Assembly: GCA_000226015.1 (NCBI GenBank) | Contig: JH153334.1 | Coordinates: 152,858-194,693 of the forward strand | DNA from: Mnemiopsis leidyi | Taxonomy: Eukaryota > Ctenophora > Tentaculata > Lobata > Bolinopsidae | Direction of reading: 5' to 3' | Length of the DNA: 41,836 bases | Shown: positions 30,501 through 41,100 of the stretch, piece by piece | Layout of the letters: each line of letters starts with the position of its first letter | How positions within the stretch are numbered: position 1 is the stretch's first letter | The notes under the pieces: model-generated | Database searches by the model: none | What the model was told of the DNA's origin: nothing | Seen by the model: only the letters and a program-made list of their open reading frames with translations | Translations under genes and position numbers: made by a program

Positions 30501-30793
30501 AGTAAAAATAGTACCAGTAAATACCTCATCCCAGTAAATACCTCATCCCAGTATATACCTCATCCCAGTAAATACCTCATCCCAGTAAATACCTCATCTC
30601 AGTAAATACCTCATCCCAGTAAATACCTCATCCCAGTGAATACCTTATCCCAGTATATCCTATCTCTCACCTTCAATCCTGCATTCAGGTAGTCTGTGGA
30701 GCAGTGTTAGCAGGAGAATTGTCTCTACTTTCCGCTCTGTGTTCGGGAGACCTTGTAAAGTCACACATGGAACTTAACCGCCCACCAGCGTGA
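27529..30793 (+). CDS. HMGCR: HMG-CoA reductase, catalytic domain only
   Basis: Converts HMG-CoA to mevalonate with NADPH, the committed step to isoprenoids. Exons: 27529-27953, 28226-28557, 28750-28935, 29040-29197, 29584-29688, 30689-30793; phases agree, giving 436 aa (414 if the ATG at 27595 is used). The catalytic set is complete: Glu in [11 protein letters not shown] (about residue 125), Lys in [10 protein letters not shown], Asp in TGQDIAQ, His in VKSHM near the C-terminus. The NADP(H) motif [12 protein letters not shown] and GTVGGGT are present, as is the HMG-CoA motif [18 protein letters not shown]. There is no N-terminal membrane region: animal HMGCRs normally have about eight helices with a sterol-sensing domain. 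The protein is divergent ([17 protein letters not shown] where most have SGGA...DGMTRAP). With no anchor or signal it should be cytosolic. INSIG lies next door, convergent. Confidence 0.93.
27964..28080 (+). repeat. 37-bp tandem repeat in HMGCR intron 1
   Basis: Three copies of a 37-bp unit (TTTCCTTGTTAGTATTTTCT, then TGTACTTTTTACTACAT) begin about 10 nt after the exon 1 donor, followed by a short partial copy. The copies are nearly identical, so the expansion is recent. Confidence 0.95.
30514..30664 (+). repeat. 17-bp tandem repeat, about nine copies, before HMGCR exon 6
   Basis: The unit CCAGTAAATACCTCATC is repeated about nine times with few changes, ending 24 nt before the exon 6 start. 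It lies where the branch point and polypyrimidine tract of intron 5 should be, so its copy number could influence splicing. The units touch without spacers, so this is not a CRISPR array. Confidence 0.96.
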
Positions 30794-33364
30794 CGAGCGG
30801 CTGAACCGATTTTCTATTATGTTATTAATGTTATTTCCATATTGTGTTTTATCTCCACACCTTAATTTAAAGTATGAATTTGTTTTTAAAAATGCACACT
30901 TGTCATTTGATAGTAGACACTGGTCACTGGTTTGTTCAATTACAATTTGAGTTGAGAAATCCGAGATTTTGTATCCAAATTGTATCCACTTTGTATCCTT
31001 GGGACAAAATTGGGACCAGTAATTGGAACAGGGAAGAATTCTACATAAAAATCGAGTCGGAATGCGCGTCTATGTATTTCTATCACATGCAGCGCGTGGT
31101 TAATACACCAGCACGTACGTTCGTTGCGTATACGCGTGCAGATTTACTTGCGTGCAGTGGTTATTGTCTAGTATTGGATCAAGAGGACGTATTAAACGAA
31201 CATTGTCTAGTATAGTAGAGCACAATTCTTGCACATTGAACAAGTGGCCAGAATTTTGTCAATTGAAATTAGAAATTCATGTTCTTTAACTTCATGTTCT
31301 TTAACCTATTAGCAAATCATGTTTTATGACGATTTAAATTACATTCAAGTACCCTATATTCTATAACTTTTCAAAGCGATTTGATCTCTCGGGCGACGAG
31401 CTTCGATACGTTTTGAAAACCATCTTCTGTGTTCTGCCAGTTGTTTGAAGTTGAATAAGCTTCTAGAACCAGTATACTGATACCAAGTATTCTCAACTTT
31501 AACAGCACTACTAATTACTATAAATTACTTTCATTGAGTGCAGAAAGCTGAATATATTTTAGTCAGTAATAATTGCATGAATCTGGAATCGTCAATTGCA
31601 ATTGCAAAAGCCACTATCTAAATTATGTGGACCTCGGTTACACTTGTTAAATTTATCCGGGGACTAGAAATTTGTAAATTCTTTCGGCCCGTCAACTCTT
31701 TCAGACTAAACGCTAAATAGTTTAAATAATAAATTGTAATTTGAATACATGGCTCTAACTGTCATAATATAACTAAAGAAGAATCTGATAAGGAAGAATT
31801 AGTCTGATAACCGACTGTAGAAAGTTAAAACGTATGTGATTAACCTTTCTAGAGTACCTGCCTTGAGTATGATTACTTAAAATTAAGGATATTTTCATTC
31901 ACTAGTCACAACTCAAAATTCAAAGTAGTGCACGGAATTGCAAGATCGTCGTGGTATGTTTTGGAATGAGGCGAATACCGGAGCGTGATATTAGTGTGAT
32001 ACAGAGCATATATATTATCTAACGATTACCACCCTACCTTGAACCTTCATTCCATAGTGGTGCTGTAATCTATTTTGCACGTGGCCCAAGGAGCATCCTG
32101 CATCTTCCAAGTATCACCTGATATTAAATTGTGGTCGTACGATCGAGCACTACGTTGAGCCTTGCTCGCGCACTGATTATTGTGTTTGCGCGCAATGAAT
32201 TTTGTTTCCACATAACGATAAGGCCTAAGCGTTTGTCTGTTCTGACACTACTGCAAGAACCTTTCGCCTTATCACCTGCCCAAATTTGAGTATTTGCCAT
32301 TTTCCAGTCCATAAACAAGACCTGAAGTTTCTGAAGCGGCTAAAACGGTAAAATTTCGATAAAAATTCTAAAACAAGGCATCGAGTGTTTCGCATAAACA
32401 TCGGGTCACTATTATTATAGTTTTTGCATCATTTGTCAGCTACAATTAACAATCGACAGTCTAATTTCAAATGCATCAAAAATAAATTAATATACAGTTA
32501 CAATTTTCAAATAAGATTAAAATAATCATTGCACTACTAAATTTAAGCCTATAAAGTACACTGTAGCTTAATGGCCAATACACGCTAAGGTCCAATCTCG
32601 ACTAGCACATTGAAAACAAGTCACTGTCAAACAATTCGTGTGTAAACCCTGCAGAAAATATGCAATCAAATAAACTATGAACTTGAAACATGCTTTAATA
32701 TTGGAGGATAAACTTAAGTTCATGCACACTAATGCAATCTTCATCTGTTTTTAGTACAAAATTGTGATCGGTGACTTTAAACTGAAGATTATTTGTGAGA
32801 AAGGTTTACCGGATTTGTCAATTATCGCTCGTCACTCATGTGATAAGGTTGAAAGCAAATCAACAATTCAATCGCCACTAATGGTTTAAAGCGCCTTAAC
32901 GTTTAAAAGAAGATCAACTTATAATACGGGTTAGAAATTGATGCAATATCATGCGAATTTCTTACTAACTCACTTTCTTACTAACAGTAGTTTCTAGAAA
33001 AAGAACTAAGAGTTATCAACCCATATGTATTTTAATACCATTTTGACGCGGTATTTATACTTTACCTACTTAAATTGGAACTCAATACTTAATGTAAAAC
33101 CGTACCTTATCTTTCCCGATAACTCCGGACACTGTCAACCAGCTATAAGAGTTAATGTAACGAGAGAAAACTAAATTTATCACCCGGATATCACTGTATA
33201 TTTATATCCAGTGTAATAATTGTTACACCATGCGGAAACAAAAGAAATTTTTAACGAATTATCATATATCATATATTTAACGAATTATCATATATCATAT
33301 AGACTTAGCTCACTTATCTTTAAAAAAGATCGGCCAGGAAAGAAAAGAGTAAAAACAACTTCGT
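30794..33364. other. Convergent intergenic region between HMGCR and INSIG
   Basis: It holds the 3' flanks of both genes. No gene is supported. A 113-codon plus frame (30874-31215) has no recognisable domain and follows the HMGCR stop closely, so it is probably 3' UTR. A 64-codon minus frame at 32124-32318 is likewise unsupported. A 27-bp direct repeat lies near 33252-33301. Confidence 0.5.
33252..33301. repeat. Direct repeat, two copies
   Basis: The unit ACGAATTATCATATATCATA plus a short tail occurs twice in tandem. Confidence 0.9.
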
Positions 33365-33370
33365 TTTATT
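33365..33370 (-). terminator. INSIG poly(A) signal
   Basis: AATAAA on the minus strand, about 300 nt after the INSIG stop codon. Confidence 0.6.
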
Positions 33371-33667
33371 AAAAACAAATGTTTGGACAACATGCCCTGT
33401 AAAAACTTAAAATTCGATATATTGTTTATAAAATAATCTAAATAAGTGCTGCTGTAATAACAATCTGTACTTCATATTGTAATCTTGGACATCTACAAGC
33501 TTATCTAATCCAAACCTCTGCGCTAAACTGCTATAAATCTGGATCTTCTTCGTTGCTGTGAGGGACACTCTGGTCGAGGAATAAGTTCTCAACTCTATTA
33601 CTTAGACTCAGAAAATTTCACGTTCGAATTGGCTAATGGTGGAGCTCTTTGGAATATCAAACTATTC

Positions 33668-36600
33668 TCAATCTTCGTGAGCGTGTGTAAATCTCTGAAA
33701 TATTATGGGTTTAGATTACTTGTCGGTTGATGAGTGTTAATTATCATTAATTGAAGTAGACTTATAGAAGATTGTAACAATTTACATTAAACGCAAAACA
33801 TGTTCCGTGTATTCGGCAGTACGCTCACATGCTGCTACTAAACACCTTTATAAATATATCATCTATATACTCTCATTTATGTAAATGTAAGTATACGGGG
33901 TTATTTCAGGAGCCTAAGTTCTGCGCATTAAAAATTTGGACCAAATTGGAACCCAATGCCAGGACCACAAAGAATACAAAGACTTAATGTATTCCTAGGC
34001 AAGAGATTGGTTACATAGTGTACAATGTACTTCACACAGTAATGTAGCGTGATGGGTAGATAGTAGAACGTACGATGTAATGTACGATGTATATACGAAA
34101 GTGTGTATAATGATGAGTCTACTGTGTATAATATAGTGTGCTTAATAAAGAGTGTACAATGAACATAACACACATGTATATGTCTACTTCTTTACATTTC
34201 CGCAATATAAGTGACGTGTGTACACTACCTCTGTATGTAAAGACAAAAGAAGTACTTACAAATGCTGATAACTGTCTGCCGATGGTACCAAATGTGATAA
34301 CAGCGCTGAATATGAGAGATGGAATCCAGGACCTCAACAGAAAGAAGTCTGGAGCTTTATAACTGAAAGTGTATTCGGTTAGTTAGTGTTAGTTAAGTGG
34401 TTAGTAAGTGTTAGTTAGTGATTAATGAGCGTTCTTTGAGTAATTATGGGGATAATTATATGGTTTATGTATATTGTGTAAGTGCATAATACTTCTGAGA
34501 ACACATGTTCATGTAACAGCGCAGACGATGCGGTGTCTGGAAGGTCCCTAGCTCAGGGAAAACGTCTGCAGAGCTTGCACACTACATTCACAGTACACTT
34601 ACACACAGTGTACAATTTATTCTAACGCGCACGGGATTTATTTGCAGTGCTTTAAATAGAACAGGTTTACTGTTCTGCAGCTCTTTGCAGGATTCATCAC
34701 ATACTTAATTTACAGAACTTATTAGGCGAAATACGTTAGACTTAAGAGCCAAACTGGTGACACCTTATGTGCAAACGTGAAATAACTTAGAGATTCTCAT
34801 TCGTGTAAAACAGCTAGATTTTAGAATGTGGACTTATTGAAAACCTGAGTGCTAACAAATTTTCCGCGTGCAAAGTGACCCGAGCATGTTCAGAATTTAA
34901 TGGAAAGGTTGCTGAAGTGTGTCGATATTCTGCACATAAAATACAGAATTGATTGTATTTACGCATGCATAATCTCCCGAAAATGAAAATATAGGGTAAA
35001 TGCTGTCATTACATCTATTATCCAATGAAAAAACTCGTAGTTTAAATAGCCGAATCTAATTTATCCGGTAGAAGCCGCCACGACTACTGTTAAAATTTTA
35101 AAATTGTACTCCAATTCATTACGCCGACTGCCTTGGGAATGGCAACTCAACTTCGACGAATAACTCAAGTTTCTATGAGTAGCCTGATAAGGAGTCATTC
35201 ACGCATGTGAATGACTCCTAAAGAAAGGCTCGGTGACCTAATTTTAACATCAAATGAGTATAGAAGTATTTTTTGCTAACCACCAGGAATTTTGCTAACC
35301 CTTGCGACTATAACCGGGTATAAATGTTCAGGTATTTACTTAGCTAAACCAATGAAAAAATATTCCCTCATATATATCATTGTCCCCTATATACTATAAC
35401 AAAATGAGTATTGGTCACATAAATAACAAATTTACCTGGCAAATAAAAACACAATGAGTATATGGGTCACATAAATTTCAGAAATTTACCTGGCAAAATG
35501 AAAATGAAATGAGTATATAGGTCACATGAATAATAAATTTACCTGGTAAAACGAAAACAAAATGAGTATATGGTTCACGTAAATAATAAATTTACCTGGC
35601 AAAGCCGTGATAGACGAAGAACTGGGAGACGGATATGAAGACGAAGGTTGAGATAAGACCGACCACCAGACCTGATACAGTCCGGTCAAACAGCCACCAC
35701 ATAGTGATAGACAATACACCCAGTGTTACTGACAGCTGTACACTGTTAATGTAGTCCAGTTTCTGTAATAGAGTGTGTGTCAGTTATTCATTCAAACAAA
35801 CAAACAATTTCGTATCCCTAATGTCCTCTAGTTTTCTTTGAGCAGCCTGTGCATTAAACATGCAGTATATGCTTATATGACGTATGTTGATATACAGAAC
35901 GAATAATGGCACAATGCCTATTATATATCCTCCGTGTAGCAGGAAGCTAACCGGCGTGCAATGGCCTGATAATCGTGTAGCACAAGCGTGATCTGTGCTG
36001 TGTGAAACCAGTGTCACTCACCATACAGGCGTGGTTGATCCCGAAGAAGATGATAGAACAGCGGATAAGGTTCGACCAGTCACACTGCAATACAGGCTTC
36101 GTACCGTATATACTGTCAACCTGGGAATCATGGGAAGTAAGTCACACTGCAATACAGGCTTCGTACCGTATATACTGTCTACCTGGGAATCATGGGAAGT
36201 AAGTCACACTGCAATACAGGCTTCGTACCGTATATACTGTCAACCTGGGAATCATGGGAAGTAAGGACTAAAGTAGTTAGCCTAATATCCTCAAGTTAAA
36301 TATTAACATCTCTATGAAGAGTGAAGATAGCAGTTAAACAATAAACCTTTTAAATCTATTGCATGGTAAACACTTTATAATTTGTTTATACTTGAGTAAT
36401 TCCATGATGTTATGTAGTGTTGTGATCAAGCATATTGTTATTCTTTTGCATATTATGCAGACTATTGCTATAGTACTTACTAGATGCTTATATTATACTT
36501 ACTGTAATGCTTATATTATACTTACTGTAATAAAACTATCACAGTGCTTTGTTTTATAGATAGTTATTAAAAGCAGCACAAAATAATTCAATTTGGATTG

Positions 36601-39191
36601 CGGTAATTATTCGCATTTAGATGAGTTAATCAACAAGCAATGAGGAAGTAATTAGACAGACGTGTGGTGAATTGAGCGAGGGATGAATTGGTAGTAACAC
36701 CGAGCTGCAGGTGTTAATTTAGACCATGGTCAGTGACAATCGTCCTGTTTTTCTTTGTTGTACCATGGGTAGTTTGTTTAGACGCAAAGCCTCGCGTTCC
36801 AGGCACATGCGACTCGCCTCTGAGAATGAATTGGAGCCTAACAACGTCACACCTCTTGCTAGACCTACACTTTTGGTTACTCAACCTTCATATCAGAACG
36901 TGGACAGCAATCGCCGCATGTTTAGTTTAGAGGATCTGGTTGACAGGGCTGCGCAGACACCACCAGCTACAACGGCGCAGGAGCTAGCAGAGCGACACGC
37001 CCTACATAGCAGTGCCGTTCAGGAGATAGCAGGGAGACAGGCAGTGATGCATGAGAGGGTTGTGCGGCTAGAGAAGAAGTTAGGAAAACAGGAGATGTAC
37101 TGCAAACAGTTGGCCGGTATGATGAGGAATGATACCAGAAGACTTAACAAACAAATTGCAGAGCTACAGCACAAGGTTAAATTCCAAGATAAGACTACGA
37201 ATCTGTTTCTAAATTATGTTCTAGATCAGATACATTCAAGTTCAAATAAGCATCTAGATTTTTTCTCACGGTAGCTTAATCGTGTGCCGATAAATAATTA
37301 GTGAAATATTTGCAAAAGAACTTTGTACTACGTGATTGAAAGTATGGTTAGAGGAAGAATCATATAAATCTTTTTCAGGTTGAATTATACGAGCACCAAT
37401 TACAAGATTCCACCTCAAACATGTTTACTGACGTAAGCTACAACTCACACCCATTTGTGGAAGATCTATTCCACTCAACAGTTCCGAACAATATCCACCT
37501 CTTACAGATCTCCCCACCTAACCCTCAATCTATTACCACTTTGCCTTGTTCCATAGAACAAGCGAGTGTTGCAAGACGCACCAAGTGGGAGATATCAGCC
37601 ACACAGCACTCACTGGCCAATCACCCTGAGGTAGGTTGGTGTGCGTACTACGGCGATCAGAAGGGCTTTACTTGTTGCTTGAAATCACAGAAGATTATCA
37701 GCGCTGTGAAGGACTACCAGGATTTTCTTCAGAAACTTGCAAGTGGAAAGTCTAAGCTGTGACTGAATTGGATCTCGATTTCATTATCGATGTTTGCTAA
37801 TGATGTGCGTTCCGGCGCATAGCAACCAAAATGCTAAAGAGTTGAATGGTTTTTATAAAGTGAAAATGAGCGGTTTTTAATTATACTGAATTACTATTAA
37901 GTTTTTATCCTAAGAACCAAGATGGGTGAATGCCGAGGTAGATGGTCTTACAATTGGTATCATAGTCTTTGTTCAGACAATGGTTAAAGTTTTAATTCTG
38001 TTAATGAAAACGATGAATTCTTTTTTTTGATAATATTACTCAACAGCTGCCCAGTAATTCTGTAATTTGAGCAAGGCCACATCAAAAAACGGTTGTTGCA
38101 CGATAAACACGGAATGTATGCTACCAGTGAAACTTTAAATGCTAATATCACCAGCAGAACTTCACAACCTACAATAAGTTGATTTTTAGACAAAATAGTA
38201 CCTTTTTGAACTTGGAAAACAGTCGGTAAAATCTAAATTGAAATGGAAATATGTAGTAAAAACATATAAAAATGTTAATTACTTAACTCTTAACTGTTAA
38301 ACTCTTAACTGTTATTGTGTTTACTTACGGTGGGATAGAGCATTCCGACACAAAGAGACAGCACTCCAGCGGCTATGGGAACCCACCATGCAGATGACGC
38401 CATGTCATTCAGTAACTCTGTCGGTAACGAAGTCACCTGTTGACGGGGAAATATATGTCACCAGTATGTTTCACCAATTCATGTCATCAATCAGATCAAC
38501 CATACACGTCAGAATTCTTAAAGAGGTTCGGAAATTTTTGTGACATGTGACAGCCTTTGGCAATATTGACTGGTCAATGTCAATGTTCAGGACCTGGGAG
38601 AGGCTGATTGCGGATTTTACAACTCTGTTATTGGGGTGGGGGCGGCCGCAGGGTTGCGACCCAAAGAACGGAAAAATTGTGTCCCAAATTGAAAATTGCT
38701 GTAGCATTCGGTTCTATTCAGTATGTTGCGTACACAAAGCGTAAAAATTTAGGCCATGCAAAGGTTTTGATATTATTATAAGTATAAACGATCAGATTAA
38801 TTGAACTCTTTTGACCAGAAAATGCCAGGTACCCTGGTAAAAGCGTCCTAAAAGCTAACATGTAAAAATTTTATAAACATAATAAAGTCTTCAAAGTTTC
38901 AAACCACATACCGAAGAAAAAACTAAAACAGAATCAGGAGAAAACAGCCCCTAATTTGAGATATACTGTGAAACCACTTTTGTGTTGTATTACTTGTCAG
39001 GTTGTTACTGGGGCCCCGGGCCTAATGAGAATTTCCGCGAAGCGAGATATGAAATTTCACTTAGGGGTCAACTTCAACTTACCTCTCTCTGAATCAGCAA
39101 TGTAGAGAACAAAAGTGAGAATACAACTCCGGCAAGAAACAAAACCGCAATCCTGAGCGGTAACTCCGGTTGGGAACTTAAAGTTGACATT
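33668..39191 (-). CDS. INSIG: INSIG, ER sterol-sensing regulator
   Basis: INSIG is a polytopic ER protein that, when sterols are high, retains SCAP-SREBP and, in vertebrates, directs HMGCR to degradation. Exons in transcript order: 39190-39083, 38436-38329, 36120-36022, 35762-35596, 34362-34260, 33694-33668; all phases agree, giving 203 aa (human INSIG2 has 225). Motifs: helix 1 (VLFLAGVVFSLLFSTLLIQR), ASSAWWVPIAAG and LYPT in exon 2, FFGINHACM in exon 3, KLDYINSVQLSVTLG and MWWLFDRTVSG in exon 4, YKAPDFFLLRSWIP and GTIGRQLSAF in exon 5, and an eight-residue tail RFTHAHED ending at TGA. Exon 1 starts one base before the ATG after TTTTCTTTCAG. The exon 3 acceptor and exon 4 donor both lie in tandem duplications. 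Intron 2 contains another gene on the opposite strand. HMGCR is the nearest downstream neighbour, convergent. Confidence 0.95.
35190..35219. repeat. Perfect 13-bp hairpin
   Basis: AGGAGTCATTCAC, loop GCAT, GTGAATGACTCCT, in INSIG intron 4. No other copy was noticed in the window. Confidence 0.97.
35396..35607 (-). repeat. About 53-bp tandem repeat carrying the INSIG exon 4 donor, four copies
   Basis: On the minus strand each unit reads TTTGCCAG|GTAAATTT, then TTATGTGACC and ATATACTCATT. Donor-like junctions occur at 35595, 35542, 35489 and 35435, i.e. spacing 53-54. The first, at the exon end, is the real donor. The other three are near-identical decoys inside the intron, one altered to ACCAG|GTAAAT. 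Confidence 0.93.
36078..36263 (-). repeat. 62-bp tandem triplication spanning the INSIG exon 3 acceptor
   Basis: Three almost identical 62-bp units (36078-36139, 36140-36201, 36202-36263). Each includes, on the minus strand, CATGATTCCCAG|GTWGACAG and the first codons of exon 3. Only the copy next to the exon body yields the conserved protein. The most upstream acceptor leads to an in-frame TAG in the middle copy, and the middle one shifts the frame because 62 is not a multiple of three. Confidence 0.96.
36726..37762 (+). CDS. Unknown coiled-coil protein nested in INSIG intron 2
   Basis: I do not recognise this gene. Two exons are inferred: 36726-37175 (donor AAG|GTTAAA) and 37379-37762 (acceptor TTTTTCAG), in phase, giving 277 aa. 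The ATG at 36726 is in ACCATGG; a second in-frame ATG at 36765 (ACCATGG, starting MGSLFRRK) is equally good. Contents: a basic N-terminus, a Pro/Thr-rich linker, then a predicted coiled coil (about residues 85-160, with RVVRLEKKLGKQ and LNKQIAELQHK), and a C-terminal half with GWCAYYGDQKGFTCC and a helical Lys-rich end. If the GTTAAA donor is not used, the first exon frame ends at 37274 (182 aa). Real coding is suggested by two open frames on one strand with matching phase. An AG sits just before the ATG (TTAATTTAG|ACCATGG). Confidence 0.58.
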
Positions 39192-39302
39192 CTGAAAGAA
39201 AATATTTGTAAAAAAGAGTAAGGGCGCTAGGCTACGCGATTCATGAAATACGCCAATAGTGGAAATGGCTCTTCGTTTTTGTTGTTAGACTTGTGTTAAG
39301 GG
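39192..39302 (-). promoter_or_regulatory. INSIG upstream region with acceptor one base before the ATG
   Basis: On the minus strand AAATATTTTCTTTCAG precedes A-ATG-TCAACT, a strong pyrimidine-rich 3' splice site. No donor-bearing 5' UTR exon could be identified upstream. Confidence 0.55.
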
Positions 39303-39596
39303 CAAATAAAAATCACAAGCAACTTTGGGTAATCTTATGAGTTGCACGATGCTATGTCGAAGGTAATTCTAAAAGAAGCGATATCATAGAAATTATAGAC
39401 TTATGTAGAGGGTAAAACTTTATGTAATCTTATGAGTTACAAGATGTTGAAGGTAATTCTAAAAGAAGCGATATCATAGAAACTTAAGACTAATATAGAG
39501 GGTAAATAAAAAATTATATAAACTTTGTGTAAACTTATGAGTTAAGTGATGTTGAAGGCGATTCTAAAAGAAGCTATATCATAGAAATTTGAGATC
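39303..39596. repeat. About 95-105-bp tandem repeat, three copies, upstream of INSIG
   Basis: The unit contains CTTATGAGTT, GATGTTGAAGG, ATTCTAAAAGAAGC, TATCATAGAAA and TAGAGGGTAAA in that order. Copies begin near 39303, 39404 and 39499, with about 85-90% identity by eye. It lies 110-400 bp upstream of the INSIG start, where its promoter or 5' UTR intron should be. Confidence 0.93.
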
Positions 39597-40227
39597 GTAT
39601 AAATCGCACAAGTAAAATTCATCGAACGGATTGGCATCGAACGCGGAACGGATAAACAGATTCATTTTTATTTTCACTGAAATGTTAGTAAGGCGTTATA
39701 CATGAACAAGCCAATTTAGCAAACACCGACGGAGCGTGAGAAAAATGGAACAGACGAGTAAGGCAACCTAAAATAGAAAGATATCTTGTTTGTTTCAAAA
39801 GTATGTAGGGATACTGAACGGCATGCCATTCGAAAATGTCTGTAACATATAGGACGCAAATCGGCAAAAAATCCGAAAATTGGTAAACGAAGAGTTCTGA
39901 CAAGGTACAGTACAAAGTACAAAATGCTTCGAAATTGAGACCGAGGATGATAGAGACTTAGACCTGCCGTATATCGCGTTAAGTTCACACAAAGAATTAT
40001 CGAACGGTTATCCAGTGCCGAAATATAAATAAAGTATCGTTCTTGTTCAAGACGTAGTGCGCTGTGGACTAGGACTGAATCCCAGAATGCGCGGCGTTGT
40101 GGACGCGGTACGCGTACTTTTTAACATTTGATACGCTTCGTTGTCGGTAGACGGATGAAATCTCGTCAACCGCTTTGCAACGTCTAACAATAAAATATCA
40201 CAATAAAGTTTGTCTCACGTTGTGACC
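39597..40227. other. Intergenic, no supported gene
   Basis: Overlapping minus-strand frames of 65-90 codons at 39685-39992 lie in different phases and show no domain or conserved pattern. Nothing else was seen. Confidence 0.5.
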
Positions 40228-41100
40228 TTGTCGCGGTGATACCCGACTCACGCAGCTAAAGCTGAACGTTAGACGGATATAATCTCGTCAAGTTGTGACC
40301 CTTTTCAAAAAAATCTTCAAAAATTTTAAAAATTTAAAAAAACTCTGGGGGGCGTGGCCGCGTAAATCATACAATCATAAATTGTATGATTTACAATTTA
40401 CATTTGATAATTGAAAATATTTCGATCTTGATTAAAGCCAATATAATAAAACTAGAACTTTACAAAAATTAAAACCAAATTCAATAATATATCATATCAA
40501 AGGTGTTCATTGACGAGATTATATCCGGTTACCGTTCTAACGTTCAGTTTTAGCTGCGTGAGTCGGGTCAACGGGCGATGCGCGTCTAGAATTTCTTCGA
40601 AATTCGCCAGGCCAGAAATTCGCCAGGCCAGAAATGCGTAACAGCGCGTGATGGCCGCGACAGTAGGTTATCAACCTACAAGAGTCGGGCCGTATCATGT
40701 CACCGCGACAAGGTGTTTACGCCGCGCGCAGCGGTTACTACGCAGCTGCTTGCTGTAACGCAGCTGCTTGCTGTATAAACCGTGAACTAGAGCTGCAGCC
40801 CTTTTGCGCGCGTGTCGGCCCAGAATAAAAATATTAAAATGTTGGGAGGGTATGCGCGCTGTCGTAAAATCATGACAGTGCAGCTGCAGTTAACTGTAAA
40901 ATTTAGTGAAGAGGATTAAAAGAAGATATAAAAAGAGGGTTCTGGTTTGAATGCAAATGCATGAAAATGGAAAACTGTTTCACTTTTGTAGGCTTAAAAC
41001 TTATTGTCGCGGCCATTGTGTGCTTGACCAGATGATATCCGTCTACCGTTCTAACGAAACGTTTAGCTTTAGCTGCGTGAGTCGGGTATCACCGTGACAA
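40228..41100. repeat. Hairpin-repeat cluster B
   Basis: Copies of the 64-bp palindrome occur at 40228-40291 (-), 40510-40568 (+, truncated) and 41024-41100 (+), with a fragment at 40681-40711. A perfect 7-bp hairpin GTAGGTT-ATC-AACCTAC lies at 40663-40679. The stretch 40566-40679 is the diverged reverse complement of 15337-15425. Also present are a duplicated AATTCGCCAGGCCAGAA (about 40611-40634), a duplicated GCAGCTGCTTGCTGTA (about 40743-40774), and CCCTTTTGCGCGCG shared with position 294. Confidence 0.85.

Noticed and set aside
30514..30664. Regular short repeats considered as a CRISPR array
   Set aside because: Units abut with no spacers, inside a eukaryotic intron; a minisatellite.
33610..33692. 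Longer open frame in the last INSIG exon (DLHTLTKIENS...)
   Set aside because: Out of phase with the exon 5 donor. The phase-0 frame gives RFTHAHED and stop, matching the short tail length of known INSIGs.
35995..36264. Plus-strand repetitive open frames with an 'SHCNTGFVPYILSTWESW' unit
   Set aside because: Antisense reading of the 62-bp triplication at INSIG exon 3; the minus strand encodes the conserved protein.
39685..39992. Three overlapping minus-strand frames of 65-90 codons
   Set aside because: Mutually out of phase, no domain, no splice context.
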